A stretch of DNA of 64,000 nt from Polytrichum commune (taxonomy: Eukaryota > Streptophyta > Polytrichopsida > Polytrichales > Polytrichaceae): NCBI GenBank assembly GCA_950295325.1, contig OX485803.1:436001-500000 (forward strand). The letters run 5' to 3'. Made by a program: the position numbers and the translations under genes. The notes below the pieces were generated by a model. It was not told the DNA's origin. It ran no database searches and worked only from the letters and a program-made list of their open reading frames with translations. Positions 19,815 to 31,340 of this stretch are shown here, one piece after another. Numbering within the stretch: position 1 is the first letter of the stretch; every line of letters starts with the position of its first letter.

Positions 19815-21530
19815 ATGGAGAACCAGAGTGAAATCAAACCACAGTTGGACGCGAAGCAGATGTTTTGGGAGAACTTGCAAACTGCATGTTTGCAAACTTT
19901 TACCTCGGTGTGCTGGAGCACAACTCACTCCCAGTGGTACCCTCGGCTGTGCAAGTGGCACATCTGCCAGAACGTGTTGTGCAGAGCCACCTCGAAGGTG
20001 CAGGAAGCAGATTGTGTCGACATGAAGCGCAAACAGGGAGACGAGCAACCAGAACGTTACATTTTCGTGGTGGATGCAGTTATCAAGCACCACCAGTTCT
20101 CAAAAGAAGAAGTCCAGTTTCTGAAACAGATCAATTTGGACGGTTTTGTGACCAGGGTGTCGTGGGGAGTATTACATGAAGCTCTGGTTCGGGAGGCTGT
20201 GGCAAACCTCGAAGAAACCACCATGAACACCACCGTACAGGGTAAGCAGCTCACACTGCTGAAATCGGATTGGCGAGCCCAACTCCAAGATACCTTTGAG
20301 TTCACAACTCGCAAGGTAACAACCACCAAACATAGGGAAATGACTGAATTTTTTCCATCATTGAAGACTGCAGCAGACGGACAACAAACAGTCAAGGTAA
20401 CTGATTGCACTTATCCAGGTGCAAAGAAGCCTTTGAGAATGCTGAGCTCTTTATTTTGTCTGAATACTACAAGTCAGAACCATATCTCTATCTCCTTTGC
20501 TGAACTAATTTCAGCAGCTCTAAATGGCCACACCATTGATTGGGCTGAGGAATTCTACCAAGAATTTCATGACGAAATCATCAAGCTTCATCAGAAGCAT
20601 ACACAAACCACCGTCAAAGTGTTAAGGACCACAATTGGTCCTCACCTTACCCTCGTTTTAAAAGCAGCTGGGGTGATGAACATTCGTCACGAGATAGAGG
20701 CAGGGTTTTATAAGGATAAGCCAGATCATGACGACCAACTCAAGCGGAGAAGGTGCACAGAGGCACCGGTGCCACCAATGCCAACCACAAACCTCCAGAG
20801 CACGTCCCGGGTTGTGCAACCAAGAACACAGGCAAGAGCAGAATCACAGGGAGGAGAAGCCGCACCCACTCCACATCCACATTCTACGGGCACTCCTCAC
20901 TCCACAGTAATCGAAACTGAGGAGATATGGCAGGTTCCAGAGGATGTCCCCAACATCGTGCAACAAATTAGCCAAGCTCATCGACGGTTAGAGAACCTGC
21001 TGACCAGTCTTACAAGCAGAGCACCACCCAAATTGATGCGTCAAGTGGGTGCACAATTCCACAAGGTGCAAAGAGAAGCACTTCTGCGCAAGGAGTCCAT
21101 GCATGTGAAGGACCAGAACAAACCTTCACAACTCAAATCACAGGCCACTCAATTAGAGAGAATGGAGCAGAAATTAGCGGATGCAGAGGATCTGAATGAT
21201 CTCTACATTGAGAGCTCGTTTGAATTACAAACTCAGCTTTCAGAGAAGGAAGCGGAGATGCACAAGTTAAAGGGTGAGATCCAGACTCTCACCCACAACA
21301 GCCAGATCGATTCGGCCAAACTGGAGAGTCTCGAGAGGACTCACTCGCAATGCTGGGTCAGGGATAATGAGTGGACAGCAATGCGAAACCAACTCCAACA
21401 ACTCCAGGAAGAAGCCACATCCCAACGGCTATTGGCAGATCAGGCCAAGGAGTTACACATGCAGGAAGTGAGGGAGCTGCATAGAACCCAACAACAACAA
21501 AAGGAAGAACTCAGTAGGTTGCACACCTAG
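19815..21530 (+). CDS. Extra ORF downstream of pol, part 1 (coiled coil)
   Basis: I prefer the ATG at 19815 because of its 'gccatggag' context; the open frame begins slightly earlier, just after the TAA at about 19661-19663. The protein has an unrecognised N-terminal domain (residues ~1-330, with FVTRVSWGVLHEALVREAV). A Pro/Thr/Ser linker follows, then a long Gln/Glu/Leu-rich coiled coil (~400-570). There is no signal peptide or membrane segment, so it is not an obvious envelope protein. TAG at 21528 ends it, but the same frame continues as coiled coil to about 21750. The position equals the accessory 3' ORF of Athila/Tat elements. Confidence 0.6.
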   Translation: MENQSEIKPQLDAKQMFWENLQTACLQTFTSVCWSTTHSQWYPRLCKWHICQNVLCRATSKVQEADCVDMKRKQGDEQPERYIFVVDAVIKHHQFSKEEVQFLKQINLDGFVTRVSWGVLHEALVREAVANLEETTMNTTVQGKQLTLLKSDWRAQLQDTFEFTTRKVTTTKHREMTEFFPSLKTAADGQQTVKVTDCTYPGAKKPLRMLSSLFCLNTTSQNHISISFAELISAALNGHTIDWAEEFYQEFHDEIIKLHQKHTQTTVKVLRTTIGPHLTLVLKAAGVMNIRHEIEAGFYKDKPDHDDQLKRRRCTEAPVPPMPTTNLQSTSRVVQPRTQARAESQGGEAAPTPHPHSTGTPHSTVIETEEIWQVPEDVPNIVQQISQAHRRLENLLTSLTSRAPPKLMRQVGAQFHKVQREALLRKESMHVKDQNKPSQLKSQATQLERMEQKLADAEDLNDLYIESSFELQTQLSEKEAEMHKLKGEIQTLTHNSQIDSAKLESLERTHSQCWVRDNEWTAMRNQLQQLQEEATSQRLLADQAKELHMQEVRELHRTQQQQKEELSRLHT

Positions 21531-22489
21531 AATGAGGCATTAAGGGTAACCAAGGCAGAGAGGGAACCAACTTACAATCCCAAGCGTGATCCAGAATCCA
21601 ATCAGGCTTCGCGAAGGCCAATCGACCGAGTAGAGCGCCAAGTGCTAGCAGCGGGGGCGGCCGAACAACTGCTCTATGATCTACAATATGAGCTTCAAGA
21701 GGTCAAGCAGGAAAATAGCAACTACAACATCAGCTCCAGAAGGGGATTCCCTTAATGCAGATTGATCTACCACAATCTTACCTCTTTTCGAAGACGGAGA
21801 TCTACCACAAACTGCTGGAACACACAGAGCCCCTCCAATCACTGATGCAATGCTACCAAGCTTATGGTATGCTCAATCTACTTACCAGCGGTCTACCCCT
21901 GCTCAGAAAAGGAACCACATTGAAACAGACCCAATTCAAGGATATGTGGGAGCGAGCTGATCCCCAAGCGAGGGACACCCTAGCATTCATGTGGGCGGTA
22001 GGAGATCTCAAGTTATCTCTGGGCACAATAGAAATTGTAACGGGGTCACCCCCATTTTACATCAGGAGGTACATACTCCGCAATATGGCTTTCTTGGCTC
22101 GACACAAAGCCATCCAAGCTAAGGGGCACCCAATCAATCAAACCCTACCTACTATGCGCCCCTACACTCATAGCCAGCGAATGGAGATTGCCAAACTTCA
22201 GCACAACAACAAATCAACATTTCAACAAGCCATCGACTGTCTGCAGAAAGAGGATACCACCATCTGTTTCGAGGCAGTGAGAAGACACCAATGGCTGTTA
22301 GAGCATCACCCAGCACGAGCAAACCACGTCAATCTACCCCAACTCAAAGAATACGTCACCCAAACGCTGGAGGAGCAACAGATCACCCTGACCAAAGGAC
22401 AATTCGGTGCAATTAATCACGGAACCATTCTCCGAATGAGCCTGCCGGATCACCCAGGTCCCTCGAACCAAGGATACCATGACGCATGA
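21531..22489 (+). pseudogene. Extra ORF downstream of pol, part 2
   Basis: After the TAG the frame of part 1 runs on to about 21750 (EQLLYDLQYELQEVKQEN). Coding then shifts to the frame of 21755-22489 (244 residues), so one small indel lies near 21715-21755. The C-terminal part (FKDMWERADPQARDTLAFMWAVGD, GSPPFYIRRYILRNMAF) is globular and unrecognised. Together with part 1 it would be a protein of about 890 residues. Confidence 0.5.
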
Positions 22490-22506
22490 GGACATGCTTT
22501 CTTTCC

Positions 22507-22522
22507 AGGGGGGGAAATAAAA
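22507..22522 (+). other. Polypurine tract
   Basis: AGGGGGGGAAATAAAA ends directly at the 3' LTR. It is the expected primer for plus-strand DNA synthesis. Confidence 0.85.
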
Positions 22523-24852
22523 TGGGTAACCCTCCAAGAGCATGGCCGCAAAAGCAGAAACAAGGAGCAGCGACAGGGACGAACACCGAGGAGCAGCGAT
22601 CGAGGGACCGCGAGAGAAGGGCAACGCGGGAGACAGCAGGAGACGTGGGAGCGGCCGGGTAACGAGGGGAGCCGACGGTAGGAGAGAGAGAACATGACAG
22701 GTGGCAAGCCAGGGAGCACCGAGGGCATTGAAGACCGGATGAAGACCGGCCTCCCGGTTATGTAGCGGCCTGGGAACGCACGGGAACACACCAAGGCGGC
22801 CCGGGAACGCAAGAGAACGAGGGGAGCGACATCGGGAACGAGGGGAGCGCACGGGAACACACCGAGAAGGCTCGGGAACGAAGGGAGCGCACCGGGAATG
22901 CCGTCATCAAGCCGAGAACGAACGAGCAACTAAGTAGGATAGATAGTTAGTTGCTAGTGAACACCTAAGCAAGGGTAGATGAAAGACATGCCTAAAAAGG
23001 GATGAAAGTCCTTTTTAGATGAACATAAACTATTCCCGTTCAATGAATAGTGGCATTCCGGATGAATAAGGCCAATGGATGATAACCGAACCACGAGGCA
23101 CATCTAGGATAAGCCAAGAAATCCAACGAATGAACTTCACAAGTACATTTTACATTCGGACATTATAACTGCTGTAAATAGATCCGGGCAGGCTAAAATT
23201 AGACTGTAACCGGATACAGGGCTAAAATTAGCCGAAAATGAACATGTGGCATTAGGGGAAGTTAGACCTAACCGCCACATCCAATTAAACATAGATGTTG
23301 AACACTATATAAGAGGCCAAACTTAAGGCACCTAATACACTTCATTTGAACACGCAAACTCTACATGAGTGTCGGAGCCTCTAGCACTCTCTCAAGCTAG
23401 TATATTTAGCCGAGGTTTTCGTGCCCTAACTCGGAGGGCAATCGAGCTAGCATCGCAATTAGCCGAGGCATTCGAGCCCTAACTCGGAGGGCATTGGAAT
23501 ACTAATACGATTAGCCGAGGCATTCGAGCCCTAACTCGGAGGGCAATCTAAAGTAAATGCGAGTAGCCGAGGTATGTGCAAGGCCCTAACTCGGAGGGCA
23601 TATTCATATAAGACAAGTAGCCGAGGTATTATCTTATCCTAACTCGGGGGATTTAAGAAACTTAAGTACGCCAAGGCAAAATAGGAGGAGAACTCTTGAC
23701 TCGGCTTTCCTCCAGTAACTAATGATTTCATCACAAGGGAATTAACCAAGCGTCAAAGGTCCGAATCAACACAAGGTGAAAGAGGAGTCCGAGAACCCGG
23801 TTAAAGAAGATTACAGAGGGAAGGTAAATCTCACCTCGGCGGTACGCTCAAGTAACTTTCCGACCTCAAGCCGGCCGCGTAAGAAGTAATCATCACAGTA
23901 AAAGCACAAGTCACTCATATTTGAGGAAGGTAAGTTGTGGGCTTACCGGCTTACCATCACGTCATACCGGGTATGACTAGATACTAAATTATCACATGGT
24001 TTTGAGATCAAATTAAAGGGAATTAGCCTAAGGGGATTTCAAAGCATCTAAGGGGTACACTTGGGGAAATTTAGGCCATGAGTTTAATACCTCATAAATG
24101 AGGGTCATAATAATCAAACATCTTTGAGTGGAAATCGGTTTACCATATACATTAGAATCAACAAGGATTCTAATCCCTCAAATATTCTCAAGTGAATTTG
24201 GAATGTTGAAGGACCAAGGATACCATCAATACAATATAATCAAGGCTAAAGAGACAAGAAGATTCTCAAGATTTTCATAACGTCAAAGAATATGTTTTGA
24301 ACTAGAAACTCTTTATGAAGACATTCTCAGAATATTCTTAGAAAGTAATGAAGATTAGAAGCATTCAAGCCATGAAAGATATTGTTTACAACATTTAGAG
24401 TTTCCTTTGAAACACTTAACCTCGACATTAGGATTTCGGGGAACATAACCTTGAAAATCGAAGGCACTTTCTCCTTGGAGTTTTATAAAAGGGATCTTAA
24501 AATACAACATTCCGGATTTGAAGAAATAAGATTATCTTGCGAGATCTTTCAAACCATGAAAGATGCAAGAGCGAATAGATGATTAAGAACTAGGGAAAGT
24601 AGTTTCTTAGAGAGCACTTTAATATTAAATTTCGGGGAACATAAACTTGTAACCTCAGGTCCACGATTCCAAGAGAATTCAAGAGCAGTAAATTAAAGAT
24701 TACAAGAATTAGTCAACAAAGAGTTAACGGACACCTTCACAAGTTTTGGAAACTAAGAGAAACTAATTTTGGTGGGAGTAACTTCCATGTAAACCGGTCA
24801 GCAGCGGGTTACACCGTCTAAGTTTGCTGAGGGTTTGAAGGTGACCTCGACA
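22523..24852 (+). repeat. 3' LTR of the giant gypsy element
   Basis: 2330 bp. I found no difference from 5152-7481 in the stretches compared by eye, including the five hairpin repeats and the small ORF at 24382-24582. The target duplication AATAT follows at 24853-24857. Confidence 0.95.
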
Positions 24853-24976
24853 AATATCTCGTTCATTGGACGCCAATTACAACATGTGATCGTAATATAC
24901 GCCGGATTTTGTGAGATAGATACATTGGAAGAATAAATGATAGTACCTGATAGAAAACATATCATAGAGACCAACG

Positions 24977-25290
24977 ATGGTGGACGATGTAGAGAGAACA
25001 CCCGTGAGGCCGAAGAGAAGACGTAGGAAAGCTTTGTATTTCACATCCGAGAAAAAGAGGTTCAGACTGAGTGTGGGAAAGAAGAATGCAAATAAGGAAG
25101 TGAAAAGAAACTTGTTGAGTACGGTAGAAGAAAAACTGTGAAGACACTGGATTTTGATGCGATGGAGGATGATGAAGGTGCAAAGAGCAAAGAAGATGTA
25201 GACGATCGTATATCAGAGTCCGAATTGAAGACGGGTTCAAAGAAGACGACAAACAGAAAGATAAGTCAGTTCAACGTTCACATAATTTGA
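24977..25290 (+). pseudogene. Basic-then-acidic coding fragment, unknown
   Basis: A 54-codon frame from ATG 24977 (MVDDVERTPVRPKRRRKALY) ends at TGA 25139. A coding-like acidic stretch in another frame follows (MEDDEGAKSKEDVDDRISE). The Lys/Arg-rich then Asp/Glu-rich composition suggests a nuclear protein fragment with a frameshift. I do not recognise it. Confidence 0.3.
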
Positions 25291-25454
25291 TAGTGCATAA
25301 GTTGTAAGTTAGGACGGAGAACCTTGTACGTTCAATCACATCTCATGTAGTAGCAATTTATAGAGGTTATAAATTGGAGAGGAGACACCCTATCCGTTAA
25401 TGCACAGCAGCACATGGTATATAAAAGAAATTTAGGAAGGCTAGAAGTTAGGAG

Positions 25455-26035
25455 GAGAATGCACAGGGTTTATAAGAGCAATTTAGGAGGCGAGAAGTTG
25501 GAAGGTAAAACCCTGTACGTTAACGCACAGGGTTTGTAAGAGCAACTTAGGAGGCAAAAAGTTGGGAGGAGAAACCATGTGCGTTAACGCACAGGGTTTG
25601 TAAGCGCAACTTAGGAGACAAAAAGTTGGGAGGAGAAACCCTGTGCGTTAACGCACAAGGTTTGTAAGCGCAACTTAGGAGACTGAAAGTTGGGAGGAGA
25701 AACCCTGTGCGTTAACGCACAGGGTTTGTAAGCGCAACTTAGGAGACAGAAAGTTGGGAGGAGAAATCATGTGCGTTAATGCACAGGGTTTGTAAGCGCA
25801 ACTTAGGAGACAGAAAGTTGGGAGGAGAAACCCTGTGCGTTAACATACAGGGTTTGTAAGCGCAACTTAGGAGACAGATAGTTGGGAGGAAAAACCCTGT
25901 GCGTTAACGCACAGGGTTTGTAAGCGCAACTTAGGAAGGCCAAAGTTGGGAGGTAAAACCCTGTGCGTTAACGCACAGGGTTTGTAACCGCAACTTAGGA
26001 AGGCCAAAAGTTGGGAGGTAAAACGACTAGGAGAG
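25455..26035. repeat. Palindrome array A, ~64-bp units
   Basis: About nine units, each with CCTGTGCGTTAACGCACAGG (a perfect palindrome centred on GTTAAC) and the spacer 'gtttgtaagcgcaacttaggagacagaaagttgggaggagaaa'. Some copies carry one-arm changes (for example CATGTGCG, AACATACAGG). The region 26036-26460 after it is AT-rich with no gene seen. Confidence 0.9.
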
Positions 26036-26461
26036 CCTAAAAGTAAAACAAATATCTATTGTATGAATTTAAATCGATCTTCAGAGCGTAGGAACAAAAA
26101 AACCATTCAAAACGGGGTTAGAATGCAAGAAATGAGGAATATGTCTACTCAAGTATTCATGCAATACGTTATAGGAGCTAGAAAATGACACAAAATAGCA
26201 TAATTTTTTTTTTACCCCGAAACCCAAAATTTACGAGGTGGCCCAAAACAAGGAAATAGATAGAAGAATGAGAAAAGAAAATGATTTCAAACCAAAACAA
26301 AATATGAGAAGAATTTGTAGCTACGGAGATTTAGATAATATAGCATTTTTTTTTTTGGACCCTATTAGCATTTTTTCCAGATTTTACAAGTTTTGGCAAA
26401 TCTACCAAATCCAGACAAATTCTTCAAATTCAAAGTAAAAAGTTTTTATCAAATTCATGTC

Positions 26462-26640
26462 TCGGCCCTGTGCGTTAACGCACAGGGTCTATGCGCTAAC
26501 GCACAGGCCTTATGCGCTAACGCACAGTGGCCTCAAAGTTGCCAGCGCAGACCCTGTGCGTTAACACACAGGGTCTACTTGCCTAGCTAGAGGCTTTACA
26601 AAGTTGGGCAAGTAGACCCTGTGCGTTAACGCACAGGGTC
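26462..26640. repeat. Second cluster of palindrome A
   Basis: Three full palindromes and two partial forms (TATGCGCTAACGCACAG), with different spacers from the first array ('tctacttgcctagctagaggctttacaaagttgggcaag'). The palindrome has therefore spread separately from its spacer. A single copy also occurs at about 42068-42091. Confidence 0.85.
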
Positions 26641-26713
26641 TGCGCTGGGAACTTTCTAGCGGCTATGCGGGGTCACGAAGAGCCACGCTAAATATGGCCG
26701 CAGGGACGAGTAG

Positions 26714-26720
26714 TATAAAT
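26714..26720 (+). promoter_or_regulatory. Possible TATA box
   Basis: TATAAAT in the context 'agtagtataaattgcc', followed by a CT-rich stretch ('tttttctctcatctatc') of the kind found at plant transcription starts. No gene clearly follows before palindrome array B. Confidence 0.25.
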
Positions 26721-26869
26721 TGCCACACCTCCAAAGCATTCAGTCTTTTTTCTCTCATCTATCGGACGGGAGCTCGTCGCTTCAAGCTCTCTCATCTACA
26801 GGTGCAGTACAAGGTTTGTTTGCACTTTCGTGATGACTGGGTAATTGCGCATAATCAGGCGTAAATTGC

Positions 26870-27009
26870 GGACAGTTTGGGTCGTTCGACCCAAACTGTT
26901 TGCATGGTTTGGGTCAAGCGACCCAAACTGTCGGCGTAGTTTGGGTCGTTCGACCCAAACTGTCGGCCTAGTTTGGGTCGAACGACCCAAACTGTCTGCC
27001 TGGTTTGGG
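26870..27009. repeat. Palindrome array B, left of the MULE-like element
   Basis: Four or five units of TTTGGGTCG-NN-CGACCCAAA with centres TT, AA or AG and spacers such as 'ctgtcggcctag'. It ends in CCTGGTTTGGG (26999-27009), which is repeated at 39302-39312 on the far side of the 12.3-kb element. Confidence 0.88.
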
Positions 27010-27168
27010 GACGAAGCTATTTTGCGAGCGGTGAGCGGTGAGCGGTAACTTCCGAGATATTTTGATTAAAATGTTATTTTAAGCAATAAGTTTATGGTAT
27101 TTTTGGACTAAAATTATTTTTAGGATTTTTTTTCTAAACTTAGTGACCAGTGGGACCTATGACCGTGG
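27010..27168 (+). repeat. Left inverted end module
   Basis: GAGCGGT repeated three times after GCTATTTTGC, then an AT-rich stretch, then CCTATGACCGTGG. It is related in inverted orientation to 39160-39301 and 47159-47275. Confidence 0.6.
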
Positions 27169-27464
27169 ACAATTAAGGGCTCTGATACAGGAAAAAATGT
27201 TATTGTATCAGTGAAAAATATGGTTTAGGGTGTTTAATTGAACATTTGGAAGTAATATCAGTAATAAATATGGGTTTGTCTCAAGTCAAACACATATTGT
27301 TTTAGTATAATGAGAATTAGTGGTACTCTAAAAGGGTCACGCAACTTTGGGAAAGAGAAATACATGTGGTGCGTCAAATGTCTTGTAGTGGCCCTTTTAG
27401 TCTCACTACATCATCATTATAACATATCTTGCATACATATGTTTCTTTAAAGAAACAGAAAACT
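27169..27464. other. Spacer, no gene seen
   Basis: AT-rich. It holds 'ctctaaaagggtcacg...cccttttag' (27327-27400), a loose inverted repeat. No frame with a recognisable product. Confidence 0.4.
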
Positions 27465-28200
27465 CTAAGAATCAAGGTACTTCAACAAACCACCCTCCAA
27501 AACTCGCTTCACTTCGTTGAAGCTAAAACTAGCTGCATGAATGAACGTGTCTGAATCTGAGTCCAAATCACACACTATAGTAAACAAATAATACAAATGC
27601 TTACAGTTGGCCCATTGACCCCGTTTTCCAATTGCTTTAGTCGCCATCTCCTTGAAGTTAGGACAAGTGCATGCTGGCAGCTACGAAATCGTCAAGTAGT
27701 ATTGCTGAACCTTTGGGGGCGTGCCGGAATCCAATGAGACGGTGCATCCTAAGGCAGGGGCTGGAAGCATGCACAATTTGTGCACTTTGGCTTTCAGTGA
27801 TAGGGTTGAGGCACAATTATTGGCGTGTTTTGTTGACGGGGCCTTCTTGTTGCGCCTAATCAATTTCCTTGAATGCCGGGTGGGAAACTCATCCGGATAA
27901 TGGCGGAATCAATGTAGTTGAACTATAAAAAATGAACTATACATGAAATATAGAGGCAAGTATAGACTTACCAACTCGAGTTTCGAGTTTCCTGTTTTTG
28001 GTATGTTTCTCCAAGGATTGCATCCAATGCGTGTGGAGAGGTTGACACAGGTCATCAGACAGGAACATGGAACTACAACCAATAGAGGAAGAACAGGAGC
28101 ACAGAGGATCACGCGAACCATCAATGACAGAGAGTGAGCATCGCAACAATCCCAATAAGAGCGGATCAGACGAGGAGACAAAAGAATACTCAATTTGCAC
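27465..28200 (-). pseudogene. SWIM zinc-finger transposase fragment, decayed
   Basis: Minus-strand frames at 27465-27647 and 27681-27863 are in phase with one stop between them. They encode CTCPNF...WANCKHLYYLF, a SWIM finger (CxC...CxH), then FIHAASFSFNEVKRVLEGG. An upstream exon-like part (27985-28200) ends at a GTAAGT donor, and an acceptor (TTTTTATAG) follows at about 27918. SWIM fingers mark the C-terminal part of MULE transposases. Stops and at least one frameshift make this a remnant. It reads outward toward the left end of the proposed element. Confidence 0.55.
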
Positions 28201-28424
28201 AGTTTGTTTGGGTCACAGATAATATGCAATAAGGGCAGATACACGTTTAGATTTTTGCAAAAATGGCATGTGAAATTGAGTTCTCTGAATATGGATGAAA
28301 ATAAGTCACACTATAGATTGAATGGTAGGTTGAAAGGATTTCAGGTTAGGGGGAGTTGCTTTGATGAATGTTTTGTTATGTCACATTATGGGGTTCTCGG
28401 TTCCAAGAGGCGGTAGGGGGTGGA

Positions 28425-30977
28425 TGTCGCGCACCTCTGTGAGGCCAAACCCCCCACCCTTAAGCGTCCGTAGTCCGAGTAGTGGGTTTGGGCTCACATT
28501 CCTCCGCGGTATTGGATTTGGACTTGGATGAGTCCATAGTGCAAGGTTCACCCTTCAAGTGGTCTTGGATTTAACTAGCTCCTTCATAAACCCAGCTCCT
28601 TCATAAACCCAGCTCCTTAGCTTCTAACTAAACAAACCCAGCTCCTTCATAAACCCAGCTCCTTAGCTTCTAACTAAACAAACTCAGGTCCTTCATAAAC
28701 CCAGCTCTTTACTTTCTAACTAAACAAACCCAGCTCCTTCATAAACCCAGGTCCTTCATAAACCCAGCTCTTTACTTTCTAACTAAACAAACCCAGGTCC
28801 TTCATAAACCCAGCTCTTTCATGAACCCACAACTTTGTAGTTGTAATCCCCAACTACCTCACTAATTATTCAAGCCCTTAACTAATCTTCCTACCTAATT
28901 TCCCTAATTCTACTAACAACCCCTTTCTAATCACACAATTCTTCTCTAATCCTAAAATCCTAAAATCCTAGAGAGGAGAGGGGGAGAGAGAATTTCCTAA
29001 CTTCACTAAGACTAACTAATCCACACAAGTATATTTTTGCACTCATCACAACATCAAGTGCTCAACTCTTAAACATGGAACTTGCAACCACGTGTATTCA
29101 AAACATGAACTTTAAGTACCACAATTTGGAATCATGAATTAACTTTAAAATCCTTCACGTCAACACTAATTCTACCAAGAGGTCAAGCCCTCTTCAAGGC
29201 TAACAAGCCTTGGCTCTCAAACTAAAAACTAAGCACACACATGTGCTCCAATATGGCTTCCCACACCCACACTTATAACTCGTGGGGTGCCTTGGAGCAC
29301 AAAGGAAAGAGAGGATGAGTGAGGGAAGAATGAGGGATTATATAGTAAGCTTGAGGGGGTGAGCACCCTCAAGGCTCACGATAAGCCCTTGAGATTTCCT
29401 CCTACTTAGTAGGCGCCAATCCTATCTTCTAAGTCTTCCTCCCTCAAATGATCAACAAGGATCCTAATTCGAACATTTAACTAGCCTTGGCTTTCTACCT
29501 ACCACACTTTACCAAACTTGGGATGCTTCAACCCAAACTTAGCCTCCTTCGCTTTCCGCCGCCATAACTTTCTCCCCTTACTTTCCCAAATCGTCGCTCA
29601 CCACTTAATTCAAACCACGATGCTTAACTCGTGATTTGATTGGTGCTTTGAGAATTTGCTTATCCTCCACCTTGCATTCTTCCTTGGGCCTTCCCCATTA
29701 AGTGGCCATGATGAGGTGGTCCACTTGTGCGCTCCATGTGATCCTCCATTCATCCCAATTCGAATGCACTTGCCTCTTGAGTCACTTTGGTTGTCTCCAT
29801 CCATTTGTACTAGCCTACTCACTAACTATTCAATCCAAGTTCTCCTTACCTATCCTCATTCACTCAAATCCTTCCGAAGGTAAAAACACAATAACAACTC
29901 ACATCCTAGCCTCTTACAACATGGTACTTCTAAGACTAACATTTCACTCTTTTTATATTTTTGTGAAGTAACATGCTACTTCAAAGTGCATCAACTAACG
30001 TTTCAAGGGTCTAAGACTAAATGTGGGCACCCTTTTGGGCTCACAACCTCTCCATAAGGAGTGCCCACAACACTATGGGCACAGAGGGGACCCCGGAGTG
30101 ACACCCGGGACTTGTGACGCCATTGGTGAGAGGGACCAAGTGATCCTAATGTGGGTGAGGGCCCCGGGCGTTTAGAACACCTCCCACCCACGAAGACTAG
30201 GAGTCATGAGGGTAAAGCCATAAGCTATGAGTAGCTTATGGCGTCCCAATTCTAGAACAATCAAGAACACCTCAATCTAAGGTGTGAGCTAGGAGATATA
30301 GCACTTTGAGTGGGATGATGTCCCGGGACAGCGCCCTGGAACAGCAGTGGCCTGGGAGTGGCTCCCGGGACTGCAAAGGTTTAAACAGGCATAACTTCCT
30401 TGGTACTTGTCCGAATGGGGCAAGTGAGGTGTCCATCGGCATCAACGTGAAACGTAGATGACGATAGAGTGGTTGGTTGTTAGATTCAAAGACTGCACGT
30501 GGAAGTTATGAAGGTCTGAAGCTGCAGGGAGGCTTCTAGACCCAGCGGCTAAGGGAAAATGTCTACTTGGCCCCAACTCTTGGTAGAGAGACAAAAGGGA
30601 TGTTGACGGTGGGGGGAGGGGCCCCGCCAAAAGTCCTAGAGGCTTATATGGGTGAGGCGGCTTTGCCGACCGACCCCCCCGGAGCATACTTGGCAATGTG
30701 CTCCGGGTGGTTGTAGTGTTGTCCTACCAACACTATGACCAACTAAGGAGTGGACTTCCATGGATGGAAGTCCACCTTAGCCATGGGTTACCTACTAAGG
30801 GGAAGAGTCCCGAATGCATGTGTAGGAGGGTTTGGTGACCAAATATGAGATTGAAGGTCCGCGGTTTTGAAAGCTAACCATGCATGTGCGTGGGATGTGC
30901 AGGTTAGCGCTCGGGACACTTGCTAGGGTTGGAAAGTGATTGAGCTAAGTGAAGAAAAGCTAGCAAGGGTCGCGACA
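28425..30977 (+). mobile_element. Solo LTR, TGTCGCGC family, split by a nested LTR
   Basis: The first 13 bases (TGTCGCGCACCTC, 28425-28437) are cut off from the rest (30046-30977) by another LTR. The target duplication GTGGA lies at 28420-28424 and 30978-30982. It is clearly diverged from the 42611, 47694 and 53861 copies, so older. Confidence 0.88.
28438..30045 (+). mobile_element. Solo LTR, TGTGAG family (copy B), nested
   Basis: TGTGAG...CTCACA, 1608 bp, with the target duplication ACCTC at 28433-28437 and 30046-30050. Compared with copy C (39450-41723) it lacks about 666 bp between 'ggatttaact' and the short tandem repeats. The remaining right part is nearly identical to copy C. No coding sequence. 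Confidence 0.92.
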
Positions 30978-30982
30978 GTGGA

Positions 30983-31340
30983 GGTGTGAGGTAGGAGATA
31001 TGCCAATTTCAGTGGGGCGCTCGCGCAGGACCAAGCCCTAGACATCATTGACCCGGGAATGGCTCCAAGTGGAGGATGTTTAGGTTGTGCTTGAGAGAAG
31101 GTAAGGTATTTAGTGATTTTGATTAGAGGCTGAAAATATTTGGTTGAAATTGAGTGTGAAATTTGGAATGTGGGGGGAGGTCTTGGAACCAACAGGGTGG
31201 AGGACGTCAATACTAATCAGGTCCCGTTCAACACATACCTTACCCTCTCGGAGCCGAGAGGGTCCCCGAAACAAGGATTGAACCCAACCCCCTACCCCTT
31301 CTCGGGGCCGAGAGCGTCATTACATGACACAACTTAGCCC
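30983..31340. other. Degenerate LTR-like stretch with palindromes
   Basis: 30983-31060 ('ggtgtgaggtaggagatatg...gtggggcgct') resembles the middle of the TGTCGCGC-family LTR, so an older related LTR fragment is likely. CCCTCTCGGAGCCGAGAGGG at 31243-31262 is a 9-bp-arm palindrome of the same style as the satellite that follows. No gene seen. Confidence 0.5.

Larger units (their letters stand above)
5152..24852 (+). mobile_element. Complete giant Athila/Tat-like Ty3/gypsy retrotransposon, 19.7 kb
   Basis: Both ends are clear: TG...CA LTRs of 2330 bp each, flanked by the target duplication AATAT. Order: LTR, primer site, extra ORF, gag, protease, RT, RNase H, eight zinc units, integrase core, GPY/F-like part, long spacer, extra 3' ORF, polypurine tract, LTR. 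RT wording (LMDGYSGYNQI, FLDDFTVYG), the protease motif DGGSG and an ORF after pol place it with the non-chromovirus Athila/Tat group. LTRs are equal in length and matched wherever I compared them, so insertion is recent. Despite this, gag-pol contains three stops and the 3' ORF a stop and a frameshift. Confidence 0.93.

Noticed and set aside
19815-22489. Envelope gene of an endogenous retrovirus-like element
   Set aside because: No signal peptide, fusion peptide or membrane helix is visible. Coiled coil alone is not enough.
25455-26035. CRISPR-like array (regular ~64-bp spacing with conserved palindromes)
   Set aside because: The spacers are themselves repeated and nearly identical, no cas genes are present, and the context is a plant nuclear genome. 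It is a minisatellite.
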